From contig NEEC01000024.1 of the NCBI GenBank assembly GCA_002189035.1, positions 186,001 through 250,000 of the forward strand: a DNA stretch of 64,000 bases. The letters are read 5' to 3'. Position 1 is the stretch's first letter. The number at the start of each line of letters is the position of its first letter. Shown in pieces: positions 1-9,833 of this stretch. The notes beneath the pieces were generated by a model. The model saw nothing but the letters and a program-made list of their open reading frames with translations. It did no database searches and was not told where the DNA came from. A program made the translations under genes and the position numbers. The stretch comes from Utricularia gibba. Its lineage: Eukaryota; Streptophyta; Magnoliopsida; Lamiales; Lentibulariaceae.

Positions 1-67
1 TTTTATTTACCGTTCAGCGTTTTTTACTTGGTGGATTACAAAGTATCAACCCAAAGCTTGTCAAGCG

Positions 68-1972
68 GTGGCTATGATGGCATTTGGTAGAGGACTTCCA
101 ATATTTGATGGTTCAAAGTATGGAAGCTGGGTCAAAAAGATGCGCAGCTACTTGCGGGTCAGAAAGATTTGGGACGTTGTTGAAAGGGAGATTCCGACGA
201 TTACAATAACACGCAAATCCACATCAGAACAGCAAGAGGAAGCTGAATATCTTCAACAGAGAAAAGATGAAGCAATGGATGCCTTGTATCAAGCCATCTC
301 TGAACATCTATTTGATGATATTGCAGAGTGTCAATCAGCAAAAGAAATATGGGATACTCTCAAATCCCATTATGAAGGTGATGTCAAACTGAGAGAAATA
401 TTATGCAAAAACAAGCTGGAGGACTTTGAGAGGAACAAAATGTTAGACAATGAAACCATACAAGTCTATTATGAACGTACTGTGAAGCTTGTGAAGGAGA
501 TTCGAGGATTGGGGGAAAAACTTGAGGATCAAAAGGTGATTAGCAAGGCAATCATGAGCCTACCTGCAAGATTCGAGCCAAAGTTATGTGCACTTGAGAC
601 AGAAAGAAAAATCCTTGACATTATTGAAGGAAAGCTCCATGAGTTATATCCTGAATATCCTATTACACCAGAGCCAACATTTATAGAGTTCATGATTGAG
701 TTGCAATCTACAGAAAAGAGATTGGAGCTAAGAGATGGTTATGAAGTTGAGAAAACTTATGGTGAAGCTGCTCTCCTCACCAAAATGCAGAATATGAATA
801 TAAACTCAGGTGCAATTAACAATGTCAAGGATGTCAAATCAACAGCCATCAAACAATCACGAACGTCAATCCCCACATCAACGATGGGCAATCAGAAGTG
901 CAGGCATTGTGAAAAATCCAACCATAAGAGTGAAGATTGTTGGACTTTAAGCACAAATGCTTGCAAGCATTGTAACAAACAGAATCACAGGAGTGAGTTT
1001 TGTTGGTGGAAGCCTGATGCTTTGTGCACGAAATGCAATCAAAGAGGCCATCTTGACAAGGTATGTGGAATGTCAAATCCAATAAAAGTTGAGCATAACA
1101 AGAAGGCTACTTCCAGGGAAGAGAAATCACATGCATCCTTTACCTACTTTGAAGATGAGCCAGAAATATCTTTTGAAGATCCTTTTGAGTATGAGTGTGC
1201 TCTAATGACAGAAGCCTCAGATACTAAAGGCTGGTACTTGGACTCTGGCGCCTCCTATCATGTATGTTGTGATACAAGGTCATTTCTCAAGCTTGAAAGG
1301 ATTGGGAAGGAGGTAAGCACGTGCACTGGTGAAAATATTGGCATTGTGGGCAAAGGAAGCATTTTACTCTTGCTAAAAGAAGGAATTGTTCAAGTTGATG
1401 ATGTTTATTATTCACCAAACCTCAAACAGAACCTGTTGAGCTTTGGCCAATTGAGCAGGCAAGGTTTTGACATTGAGCTGATGAAAGATGCTGGTGGTAT
1501 AACCACTACAGTTAAGGTTGCTGATCCAAAAACGAAGATTGAATTCCATGCTGTGTTGACCACCTACAACCTCTACCAAATCATGGTCAGTGATCATAAA
1601 AGTTGTATTTTCTCACTTCAAGATCAAAGCAGCCTTTGGCACAAACGTTTTGGGCACTATAGCTTCAGCAATCTGAAAATATTGCAGAAGAATAAGGAAG
1701 TACTGGAATTGAAAGACATCAAGTTTGCTAATGCCATATGTGAAGTGTGTCATCAAGGTAAACAATGTAGAAAGCCCTTTTATTCCAGTGATTCAGTAGC
1801 AAAGGAGAAATTAGAGCTTGTGCATACAGATGTTTGTGGACCATTTAAGGAATGTTCATTAGGGGGAGTAGATACTTTGTTACATTCATTGATGATTATT
1901 CACGTTATTGTTGGGTTTACTTTCTTAAAAGCAAGTCAGAAGTTCCTCATATCTTTCGAAAATTCAAAGTGA
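68..1972 (+). CDS. copia Gag, protease and N-terminal integrase (frameshifted pol, first part)
   Basis: This 634-residue frame is the first part of a copia polyprotein. Residues 1-270 are the Gag region. Three CCHC zinc knuckles follow at about 278-291, 299-312 and 320-333, where most copia Gags I know have one or two. The aspartic protease motif DSGAS lies near residue 392 (YLDSGASYH). The integrase zinc domain (HKRFGH, then CEVCHQGKQC) spans about 525-565, and the first catalytic Asp of the DDE core is in HTDVCGPF near 587. Sense is lost after about nucleotide 1860, where the next frame takes over; the last 35 or so residues are out-of-frame sequence. The ATG at 68 is the second codon pair of a Met-Ala-Met-Met start, and 74 or 77 are alternatives. 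The twin at 30211-32115 encodes the same 634 residues. Confidence 0.9.
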   Translation: MAMMAFGRGLPIFDGSKYGSWVKKMRSYLRVRKIWDVVEREIPTITITRKSTSEQQEEAEYLQQRKDEAMDALYQAISEHLFDDIAECQSAKEIWDTLKSHYEGDVKLREILCKNKLEDFERNKMLDNETIQVYYERTVKLVKEIRGLGEKLEDQKVISKAIMSLPARFEPKLCALETERKILDIIEGKLHELYPEYPITPEPTFIEFMIELQSTEKRLELRDGYEVEKTYGEAALLTKMQNMNINSGAINNVKDVKSTAIKQSRTSIPTSTMGNQKCRHCEKSNHKSEDCWTLSTNACKHCNKQNHRSEFCWWKPDALCTKCNQRGHLDKVCGMSNPIKVEHNKKATSREEKSHASFTYFEDEPEISFEDPFEYECALMTEASDTKGWYLDSGASYHVCCDTRSFLKLERIGKEVSTCTGENIGIVGKGSILLLLKEGIVQVDDVYYSPNLKQNLLSFGQLSRQGFDIELMKDAGGITTTVKVADPKTKIEFHAVLTTYNLYQIMVSDHKSCIFSLQDQSSLWHKRFGHYSFSNLKILQKNKEVLELKDIKFANAICEVCHQGKQCRKPFYSSDSVAKEKLELVHTDVCGPFKECSLGGVDTLLHSLMIIHVIVGFTFLKASQKFLISFENSK

Positions 1973-4506
1973 TGGTTGAGAATCAGAGTGGATGCTCTTT
2001 GAAGATGATTAGATCAGACAATGGAGGCGAATTCTACAATAATAGCATGAGAATGTTCTGTGAAAATGAGGGAATCATGCATCAATTCACCGTACCATAT
2101 TCTGCACAACAGAATGGTATATGTGAAAGGAGAAACAGAACAATTCTTGATATGTCAAGATGCCTATTGTTTGAGAAAGGTCTTCCTGTAAGTTTCTGGG
2201 CTGAAGCGGTATCTACATCTGTATATCTGTTGAACTTGCTTCCCTCAAGGGCGATTAGTGGAAAAACCGCCCATGAAAAATGGCATGGTTATATTAAAAA
2301 GGTTGATCATCTCAAAATCTTTGGTAGTCTGTGTTTTACTCATATACCAGACCAAAAACGAGGAAAACTTGAAAAGAAATCTGTATCTGCTGTATTTGTT
2401 GGTTATAGCAACACTACCAAGGGATATAAAGTTTATCTACCTCAACAAAAGAAATTTATCCTCAGCCATGATGTCACTTTTGATGAAGGTGCAAGGTATA
2501 CTTTAATTGATGATTGCATTGCTCTGAATGATGCAGAAGCTCATAAAAGTCTTGAAAGGCATAGCACCCATGTGAAAGGAGACCTCTGGACACACATGCC
2601 TCAAAACTTCTCTTCCATCAATTCAACAAACCAAGAAACTTCAGAACTCGTTCATGAAGATTCAAATCAAGTAAATGATCAGCATTCATATGAGAATTTT
2701 CCAGCTCAAGAGGAGGAGAAGGTCACAAATCAAGATGGCTCGCCCAATAAGAATTCAGAATCAAACTCTGAACCCCTGTATGGACGATCTCATCAGGCCA
2801 ATGATCAACCTTCAGATGGGAATTTCGAAATCCCAGAAGAGGAGCAAGGCACGAATGTAGAAGACTCATCAACAGATGAATCTAATGGAGAGGAACCTGA
2901 TACTGATGATGAAGATTATTACCCATCTGATCGTGATTGGCAAAGGAGGAAACGCAAAAACATCAGAGATTCAATAGATAATGAAGATAGTCATGTTACT
3001 GACATTAGAAGAAGCAAAAGAAACAAGGCTCCTACAATAAGTTTCTCCAAGTTGAATGATGATGTCCAAGATGCTGTGGCTGATATTTTGGCTGGATTAT
3101 TGACAGGAGATCCAACATCATTTGAAGTGGCTGTACAAAATCCTAAATGGAGAGAGGCCATGAAGGAAGAAATGAATTCTATACTTGAAAATGAAACATG
3201 GGAATTAGTTGAGAAACCCAAGGATAGGGGTTTCAAACCTATTGGCCTCAAGTGGTTATTCAAAACCAAGATGAATGCAGATGGCTCTATCAACAAATAT
3301 AAGGCTAGATTAGTAGCCAAGGGATATAGTCAGATCAAAGGAATAAATTTTCATGAGATTTTTGCACCAGTAGCAAGATTTGACACGATTAAAGTACTTC
3401 TTGCCATTTCAGCTGCTCATGGATGGAAAGTGCATCACATGGATGTCAAGACTGCGTTCTTGAATGGTGTGTTGGAGGAGGTTGTTTTTGTTGAACAACC
3501 AAAGGGCTTCGAAGTGTCAGGTCATGAAGACAAGGTATTGAAGCTAAAGAAATCTCTCTATGGGTTGAAGCAAGCTCCTAGAGCATGGAATGAACGCATG
3601 GATAACTTTCTCCAGGGTATTGGTTTCAGAAAAACATATAGTGATTACTCATTATATGTTAAAGGAAAAGAAGATGATCGTTTATTTATTAACTTATATG
3701 TGGATGATCTTATGATTACCTCAGATAATGAAAGGAAGATTGAGGAATTCAAAGCTCTACTCAAAAATGAATTCAAGATAACTGACCTTGGAATGATGTC
3801 CTATTATCTAGGCATGGAAATTCATCAACTTGAAGGTATTGGAACATTCATATCTCAGAAAAAGTACTGTAATGAACTTCTTGAAAGGTTTGGGTTCAAA
3901 GATGTCAATCCTTCAAAAACGCCTTTGGATTACAAACAAGTGATTGGAGAGAACAATCAGGGAAAGAATGTGGATGCCACTACTTATAGAAGTATGATTG
4001 GAAGCCTCATTTATCTCCAGCATACAAGGCCTGACTTGTGTTTTTGTGTAAATGTCTTATCTCGCTTCCTCAACAAACCAACAACAACTCACATGGCAGC
4101 TGTGAAAAGAGCTTTCAGATACATAAAATCTACTACTGATTTCGGATTGTTCTATCCCTATGAAGGTGAAAAACCAGTCTTGAAACTTAGAGCCTACTCA
4201 GATAGTGATTATGGTATGGCTGAAGATAGCAAGAGCACATCTGGTGCACTCTTCTTCTTAAATAAGACTCCTATAGTCTGGTTTTCGAAGAAACAAAAAG
4301 TGGTAGCACAATCAACAGCTGAAGCAGAATACATCTCAGCAGCACATGCTTCGAACTATTGTGTTTGGTTGAGGCAGATGCTAAACGAACTTGGATTCAT
4401 ACAAAAGGAAGCTACACATCTGCTTATGGATAATCGAGCTGCAATCTCCATTGCCAAAGATCCAACGAACTTCAGCAAAGCCAAGCACATAAGAATCCTG
4501 TTATAA
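1852..4506 (+). CDS. copia integrase core, reverse transcriptase and RNase H (pol, second part)
   Basis: This frame of 884 codons continues the polyprotein after a one-base shift. The integrase core has its second Asp in RSDNGGEF near residue 56 and its Glu in GICERRNR near 92, giving a D-x35-E spacing. A long acidic linker (about 270-390) leads to the reverse transcriptase (KWLFKTK onward), whose catalytic motif YVDD sits near 616. The RNase H begins near 780 (YSDSDYG) and includes STAEAEY. The listed start is only the frame's first ATG, not a genuine initiation codon. The stop at 4504-4506 is premature: a second one-base shift moves the last 60 or so codons of RNase H into another frame (about 4507-4680). 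Both breaks are shared with the inverted copy. Confidence 0.92.
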   Translation: MFIRGSRYFVTFIDDYSRYCWVYFLKSKSEVPHIFRKFKVMVENQSGCSLKMIRSDNGGEFYNNSMRMFCENEGIMHQFTVPYSAQQNGICERRNRTILDMSRCLLFEKGLPVSFWAEAVSTSVYLLNLLPSRAISGKTAHEKWHGYIKKVDHLKIFGSLCFTHIPDQKRGKLEKKSVSAVFVGYSNTTKGYKVYLPQQKKFILSHDVTFDEGARYTLIDDCIALNDAEAHKSLERHSTHVKGDLWTHMPQNFSSINSTNQETSELVHEDSNQVNDQHSYENFPAQEEEKVTNQDGSPNKNSESNSEPLYGRSHQANDQPSDGNFEIPEEEQGTNVEDSSTDESNGEEPDTDDEDYYPSDRDWQRRKRKNIRDSIDNEDSHVTDIRRSKRNKAPTISFSKLNDDVQDAVADILAGLLTGDPTSFEVAVQNPKWREAMKEEMNSILENETWELVEKPKDRGFKPIGLKWLFKTKMNADGSINKYKARLVAKGYSQIKGINFHEIFAPVARFDTIKVLLAISAAHGWKVHHMDVKTAFLNGVLEEVVFVEQPKGFEVSGHEDKVLKLKKSLYGLKQAPRAWNERMDNFLQGIGFRKTYSDYSLYVKGKEDDRLFINLYVDDLMITSDNERKIEEFKALLKNEFKITDLGMMSYYLGMEIHQLEGIGTFISQKKYCNELLERFGFKDVNPSKTPLDYKQVIGENNQGKNVDATTYRSMIGSLIYLQHTRPDLCFCVNVLSRFLNKPTTTHMAAVKRAFRYIKSTTDFGLFYPYEGEKPVLKLRAYSDSDYGMAEDSKSTSGALFFLNKTPIVWFSKKQKVVAQSTAEAEYISAAHASNYCVWLRQMLNELGFIQKEATHLLMDNRAAISIAKDPTNFSKAKHIRILL

Positions 4507-4670
4507 GGAATTACATCAAGGAGAAGAAGATTAAAGTGCAGTATGTTGAGAGTGAGAATCAGCTTGCTGATGGGCTCACCAAAGGTTTGAACAGAGTTCA
4601 GTTTGAGCTAGCAAGGAAGAACATGAATCTCATGACTATAGAAGACTTTCTCAAGTTGGGAGATCTCTGT

Positions 4671-4681
4671 CTGGGGGGGAG
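4671..4681 (+). other. Polypurine tract of copia copy 1
   Basis: A ctggggggga-g run lies directly against the 3' LTR start, the usual place for the plus-strand primer in reverse transcription. The same tract is found at 27501-27511 in the inverted copy. Confidence 0.85.
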
Positions 4682-5001
4682 TGTTGGAGATCAGCCTCAA
4701 TCCAAAGTTTGAAGGTGATTGGAAGCACTAATCTTGTGTCATAATGTTATATTTCAGATTAAAAAGGTGTTGAGTTCGAGCATGGAAGTGTTGGATTCGA
4801 GTTGTTGGGCTTTTTGTGTGTTTTCAATAATTGTGGCCCACTGTTGGGTAACCTAGGTATTGGGTATATATAAACCCTACTAAGAATGCGTGTCAATAGG
4901 GTTTCGGTCATTATTGTTCATGAGTCGTTTTTCATCCAAGGTGATCTCAGAAGCATTACCTTTTTGTTACTTCCCAAGACTCTCTTTTTCTTGCATCAAC
5001 A
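4682..5001 (+). repeat. 3' LTR of copia copy 1 (320 bp)
   Basis: Bounded by tgttggag and gcatcaaca, i.e. TGTTG...CAACA. It contains a TATA-like gggtatatataaacc segment at about 4862-4875. I see only one base difference from the 3' LTR of the inverted twin (27181-27500), at the ccctactaag/ccctattaag site. It differs far more from the twin's own 5' LTR (32228-32549). Confidence 0.93.
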
Positions 5002-5144
5002 GGGTCCTGACAATATATGTAACCATTTTAATGTTATTTCTCCAAGCTACAAAGGGGTTAAGTCACCTTGAATCCTAACATTTGATGGGACTTGGAAGTC
5101 TTGCCTCATGCCTCTTGGCCCCTGGGCATGGGTCCTGACAAAGA
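5002..5144. other. Short unassigned spacer between two copia pieces
   Basis: About 140 bases of no recognised origin. The 12-mer gggtcctgacaa occurs at its start (5002-5013) and again at 5130-5141, just before the truncated copia piece begins. This looks like a filler-type repeat left by break repair. Confidence 0.5.
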
Positions 5145-5883
5145 TTGAAAAATTCAAAGCCCTTCTAAAAAATGAATTCAAGATGATTGACCTTGGAATG
5201 ATGTCCTATTATCTAGGCATGGAAATTCATCAACTTGCAGGTGTTGGAACATTCATATCTCAAAAGAAGTACTGTAATGAACTTCTTGAAAGGTTTGGGT
5301 TCAAAGATGTTAATCCTTCAAAAACCCCTTTGGATTATAAGCAGGTGATTGGAGAGAACAATCAAGGAAGGAATGTGGATTCTACTACTTACAGAAGTAT
5401 GATTGGAAGCCTCATCAATCTCCAGCATACAAGGGCTGACCTGTGTTTTTGTGTAAATGTCTTATCTCGCTACCTCAATAAACCAACAACAACTCACATG
5501 GCAGCTGTGAAAAGAGTTTTCAGGTAAATAAAATCTACTACTGATTTCGAATTGTTCTATCCCTATGAAAGTGAAAAACCATCTTGAAACTTAGAGCCTA
5601 CTAAAATAGTGATTATGGTATGGCTGAAAATAGTAAGAGTACATCTGGTGCACTCTTCTTCTTAAATAAGACCCCTATAGTCTGGTTTTCGAAGAAACAA
5701 AAAGTGGTAGCACAATCAACAGCGGAAGCAGAATACATCTCAGCATCACATGCTTCGAACTATTGTGTTTGGTTGAGGCAGATGTTAAATGAACTTGGAT
5801 TCATACACAACGAAGCCTCACATCTGCTTATGGATAATCGAGCTGCAATCTCTATTGCCAAGGATTCAACAAACTTCAGCAAA
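5145..5883 (+). pseudogene. Broken copia RT/RNase H remnant
   Basis: Two frame fragments match the copy 1 polyprotein. About 5146-5523 covers the RT thumb and connection (YYLGMEIHQL, YRSMIGSL). About 5620-5883 covers the RNase H (STAEAEYIS, LLMDNRAAISIAKD). A stop and a frameshift separate them. No YVDD motif is left because the 5' part of RT is missing. It cannot encode a working enzyme. Confidence 0.9.
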
Positions 5884-6207
5884 GGTTGGAGATCAGCCTC
5901 AATCCAAAGGTTGAAGGTGATTGGAAACATGAATCTTGTGTCATAATGTCATATTTCAGATAAAAAGGTGTTGGGTTTGAGCATGGAAGTGTTGGGTTCA
6001 AGTTGTTGGGGCTTTTTGTGTATTTTCAATAATTGTGGCCCACTGTTGAGTAACCTAGATATTGGGTATATATAAACCCTACTAGGAATGCGTGTCAATT
6101 AGGTTTTCGGTCATTCTTATTGTTCATGAGTCGTTTTTCATCCAAGGTGATCTTATACGAATTATCTCTTTATTCCTTCCCAAGACACTATCTTTCTTGC
6201 ATCAACA
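5884..6207 (+). repeat. LTR of the truncated copia element
   Basis: Starts ggttggagatc (family consensus TGTTGG, first base changed) and ends gcatcaaca. It contains the family TATA segment gggtatatataaaccc. The Tat-like gag sequence begins at the next base (6208). Confidence 0.88.
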
Positions 6208-6618
6208 TAAGTCGGTCACATGAGATATAGGGTCACCTTTTCCATTGTATGTGGGTAGTCCGTCGAGGATTGTGAATCCTCTCTCCGGCTCTTCCCCGAT
6301 TAACTCGTCCAAGAAAGGATCAAAACGCAACGCTGGGGCTCTAGTTGCTCCTTCAACATTGCTCTTCAGGGCTACATCAATATCGGCCAAAACGTCCCCT
6401 TGTCCAATGCATACGTTCTGATTGAAAGCCTCCCTGAAGCCCCTACTCTCTCTTCCTCTTGACAACGTCTGTCTGCCGATAAGTCTCCCTCTGTCACGAA
6501 TATGGTCTAGTTCTCTCCTCAGCTCCTCTTCCCCCTTTTCCAAGATTTCGCCAGTCATGTTTTCCCTATCCGTTCCTGGCTCATAGATGACTTGGTTGCG
6601 CCTCTTTCTTCGCACCAT
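6208..6618 (-). pseudogene. Tat-like Ty3/gypsy Gag N-terminal fragment
   Basis: A 138-codon frame on the minus strand. It starts at 6618 with a basic stretch (MVRRKRR) and an E/R-rich helical segment. A block containing FDPFLDELIGEEPERGF and LPTYNGKGDP follows, typical of plant Tat-type Gag proteins. The same block occurs, decayed, at 45.24-45.47 kb. The frame is cut at 6207 by the copia LTR, so only the first third of Gag is present. Upstream (6619-6926) is the leader, then the primer site and LTR, all in the right order for the minus strand. Confidence 0.7.
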
Positions 6619-6926
6619 CTCCTCCTAAGTTTCGGATTCGGTCTCCGTGTCTGGGGGTATTCCGGAATCAGGGGTTGCTTTTCTACTCATTGTGCAGTTT
6701 CGGGTGTCCCCTCCTATGCATTGGAGTTCAAACCCGAAGGCGCCCTAAAGTCGGTGAGGATTTCCGTCAAAAGGGTGTTCAGTTGCTCCCTACTAATGAC
6801 CATAAGATCGGGGTCTTGTATGCCGGCGCTTCCTTCATGGGCAGAATTGGTGGCCATGTTATTTTCCACCATGATCGATGTTTAGTGAGCGGCTTCTGTG
6901 GATTTCTCGAGTGGGACAATAGATCT

Positions 6927-6944
6927 GCCCCACGGTGGGTGCCA
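6927..6944 (-). other. Primer-binding site of Tat-like element
   Basis: Minus strand reads TGGCACCCACCGTGGGGC, separated from the LTR end by a few bases (TT). This sequence class is common as the primer site of plant Tat-lineage elements. Confidence 0.8.
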
Positions 6945-6948
6945 AAAA

Positions 6949-7475
6949 TGTTAAGGTCGGAAATCGAGGCTGGGGTCAATATTGATTTTCGAGTTATAGA
7001 GATTGCTAGAGGACTCGAACCTAGTCGTGAGTTTTTTGCTCGGTTTGGTGCGTATAACGAGAATAGAAGTGGAGGAAGACTTTTTACGTGGAAACTGCCA
7101 GGGGATGGAAAAACCACGGAGCTATCGGGACCGCCGGAAAAAATCTTCACTCGACGGAGATGGTATGGAAATATATAAGTTGGAGGCCTTAGGATCGAAC
7201 TCTTTCTCACTTATGATTTCTTCTGTTTATAGAAGAGGTCGATCTGTCGGAGTCCTGACTCCTATAGATATCGGTTGCTTTCTGCGCCTGCTATGTGATA
7301 TCGCTTTTTAGATATCGGCCGCCTGCTCTGTAGTTCGGCCACTTTTCAGGCTGTACCATACGGCCACCGCTGACAGATTTCTGACACATATCGATCTATC
7401 GATTGGCATTATCCCATCAGAGCCTCTATTGGCGACCTTTTAGAAGCCGATTATCCTCAGCCGATTCATACCCCA
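6949..7475 (-). repeat. 5' LTR of Tat-like element (about 527 bp)
   Basis: Read on the minus strand it starts TGGGGTATGAATCGG and ends CTTAACA next to the primer site. The start matches those of the two plus-strand Tat-like LTRs at 44280 and 60666 (TGGGCACTAAATCGG, TGGAGCACTAAATCG). A TATA-like TCTATAAACAG is present near 7225-7235. Overall the sequence is diverged from those LTRs, so it is a separate, older insertion or subfamily. Confidence 0.7.
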
Positions 7476-8094
7476 CTAGACTCCACATATCCCAACCTCT
7501 GGTTCTCCAACTATAAAAGTCACAAAATCATCTTTATATTCTAGAGTCATATCTCTTTTCTTACATCTAATGACGTTTCCAAAATAATGGTGGTGTTATT
7601 TGATTTCAATAAAGTATTATTCACTACTACAAAATCAACTGGTTACAAGGTCTTTGACACTTGAACTATTTCTACCTTGAACTCACCAATGATGATTATG
7701 AAGGCAGTCAACTATTTGAAGATAAAATAGTTCACAGTTTTAGGGTATCTAAGATTTTGACTGTTAGTTCCTTGTCTAAGGCTCCACAATTCCTATCCTG
7801 ATTGCCGCCAGGCTTTGGGTGATTCTCTCGAAAACGATAATACTGAATCGATAGGATCGCTATAGATGTGAATAGGGAAGAGAGGTGATGGCGCTAGCAA
7901 GCATATTATGGCCGTTCTATTCAACATATGAGCTGTTTCAATCGATAGTAACAGTTCGCTTTCCTGAATACCATTAATGCTCGCATAGCAACAGGCTAAT
8001 TTGAACAATATATAAATATGAGGGGCATAACTTTCAACGATGCAATCAGGGAGATGTACTATACTCTAACGAAGTAGGACACGTGAGGCGGAAG
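7476..8094. other. Intergenic stretch with a small Athila-like scrap
   Basis: No gene is seen. Around 7660-7725 the plus strand resembles 32883-32947 (ISTxNSxMxxMKxVxYLK in one frame), a piece of the Athila-like internal region, so this is probably a fragment of the same family. The rest, including 7741-8094, shows no feature I can name; short frames here are random. Confidence 0.4.
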
Positions 8095-9652
8095 TAGAGG
8101 TGGGTTCGGTTCGAACAAGAACCGTGGTTCTGGTTCCGGTTCGGTTCCAGGAGGTGGATGTCCGTACCGTTTCGGTTTGGTTCAGCAAATTTGGAACCGT
8201 GGAACTGACGGTTCCGACCCGTGTATAAAAACGTACTGTTCACGGTTCCGAACCGAAAAAATTAAAAAAAATTAAAAAATTAAAAAATTAGAAAAAATTA
8301 AAAATTAAAAAAATAAATAAATGTGGTGCCTGGAAAATAAATAAATGTTCACAGTTCACGACTCATACACCCATACGATGGAAGTGGTGCCTGGAAAATC
8401 TTCTGAAACACTCCTTCCCAGACACACTGACAATAAATGTGAGTGCCTGGAAAATGATCTCAGGAACCCTCATGACACTCTTATGTTGTTGATGACTTTT
8501 TTTCTAGTAGACAATTATGTTGTTGTTAGTGATACATTCGTTGAATTCACATATGTATCGTGTGAAATATGCTCTAGTGAATAGTGATACTTTAAATTCA
8601 TTTTGGAGGCACATATAATGATTTTTAAGGGTATCTCTAATGCCTCAACAGCGTGAGCCTCAGAATTAGGGTTGTCGTTCGAGGTCGTCCAGGCACTCCG
8701 ATCCATTATTCAGGGTATCTGGGATCTTCTCTAGAGTCTGGACACTCTTAACGAAGGCATGCACTTTAAAATTAGGGTTACGGTTAGAGATTGTCCAGAC
8801 ACTCTGATCCGTTATTGAGGGTGATTGGGATCTTCTCTAGAGATTGGACACTCTTAACGTGAAATATGTGATGTTAATTTTGAAAATGCAATGTATTTAA
8901 TCTTTTTAATATTTTGTTTTCCAAATATATGAAATAGATGTTGTTTTATTTTAATTTGAAAAATACACAATACTTATAAAAGATTATATAAAACAAATAA
9001 ATAAACATTTTAATTTTTAAAAAATAAATATATAAATAATAATTTTATTCATTTTATATGATTTGTAATCTTGTTGTATTTGTTTTAAAAAATTTAATTT
9101 TATCCTATATATATTCAAATACTAATAATTTAATTATTTATTTCATTTATTTAAGTCACAAATTATATTGATTTTAATTATATTTTATTGAGATAATCTA
9201 TCAAGTAATTATTGTTATATTTTTTTATAAATTAATATAGTATATTACATAATATATTTAGTTAAATACAAAAATTAATATTATTAAATATATTATTTGA
9301 TAATATTTAAATATAAAAAAATAATAATTATTACAAATTTCAATATCAAACAACTATAATATGTAAAAATAATAATTATTATAAATATTGAAATATTGAA
9401 ATATTTAAATATGAATGTCTGGAAAACACCTATAAACAGTAATCAATCAATTTCGGTTACAGTTCGGTTCCCGAATCTCGATTTCGGTTCTGAACCGAAA
9501 CCATCCGTACGGTTCCGGTTTCGGTTCAATGCAAGGTTTCGTCTGTACGGTTCCAAACCGAAACTAAAACCATTATCTACAGTGAACCGCGGTTTTGGAT
9601 CCGTTCGGTTCTGAACCGAAACCGTACGATTTGGAACCGCGGAAGCATCTTA
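8095..9652. repeat. AT-rich repeat with GGTTCGG / CCGAACC-rich ends (possible non-autonomous DNA element)
   Basis: Both ends consist of repeated GGTTCGGTTC / GAACCGAACC words in inverted arrangement (8100-8260 and 9450-9645). They enclose a very AT-rich core (8880-9400, long runs of a/t with taattatt-type words). No transposase is present. The heptamer gcggaag occurs just before the left end (8088-8094) and near the right end (9639-9645), but the exact borders and a target duplication are not certain. It resembles the small non-autonomous elements of plants with such ends; assignment to a superfamily is not possible by eye. Confidence 0.5.
8652..8862. repeat. Two-copy tandem repeat, unit about 110 bp
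   Basis: Two consecutive copies (about 8652-8755 and 8763-8862) share ttagggtt, gtccaggcactc/gtccagacactc, gatccrttatt, gggatcttctctagag and tggacactcttaacg. They lie inside the larger AT-rich repeat. No coding potential. Confidence 0.75.
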
Positions 9653-9833
9653 ATCCTTATGACGGTAACTTTCGAAATGCAGGTGCACGTTCAGCTAAAA
9701 ACGAATCTTCTTCTGGAAGTAGCAACAGTTTCATCAAATTTAATTAAATTGTCGCCCGACACAACTTTTGCCACCAGTAATTTGGTTCTCCCTCTTTCAT
9801 GCTGGAAAAGGCTGTTCTCGAACATCGTAAATA

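Larger units (their letters stand above)
1..5001 (+). mobile_element. Ty1/copia retrotransposon, copy 1 (5' LTR outside window)
   Basis: Order of parts is leader, Gag, protease, integrase, reverse transcriptase, RNase H, polypurine tract, 3' LTR: the Pseudoviridae (copia) order, with integrase before RT. The window opens in the leader, so the 5' LTR and primer-binding site are missing here, but the inverted twin at 27181-32549 shows both. Coding capacity is broken by two one-base frameshifts (about 1860 and about 4500), and the twin carries the same two. I noticed only about half a dozen base differences from the twin over roughly 4.9 kb, so the pair is young or was recently homogenised. Bases 5002-5006 are gggtc; the matching target duplication cannot be checked because the left end lies outside. 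Confidence 0.95.
5145..6207 (+). mobile_element. Truncated copia element of the same family (RT/RNase H tail plus 3' LTR)
   Basis: A second, older relative of copy 1. It begins abruptly inside the reverse transcriptase (counterpart of about 3745 in copy 1) and ends in an LTR. Internally it is decayed: a stop replaces the Tyr codon at 5524-5526, a base is lost near 5581, and the 200 or so bases between the RNase H motif KDxTNFSK and the LTR (counterpart of 4482-4681) are gone, so the coding region runs straight into the LTR at 5884. Its LTR resembles the 5' LTR of the inverted copy more than the 3' LTRs of the two near-identical copies. Confidence 0.9.

Noticed and set aside
2991-3320. 109-codon minus-strand frame repeated at 28863-29192
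   Set aside because: Exact shadow of the copia RT region in both copies; conserved only because the copies are alike.
6592-7311. Several overlapping frames up to 167 codons on both strands
   Set aside because: They lie across the Tat-like leader, primer site and LTR, with no motifs.
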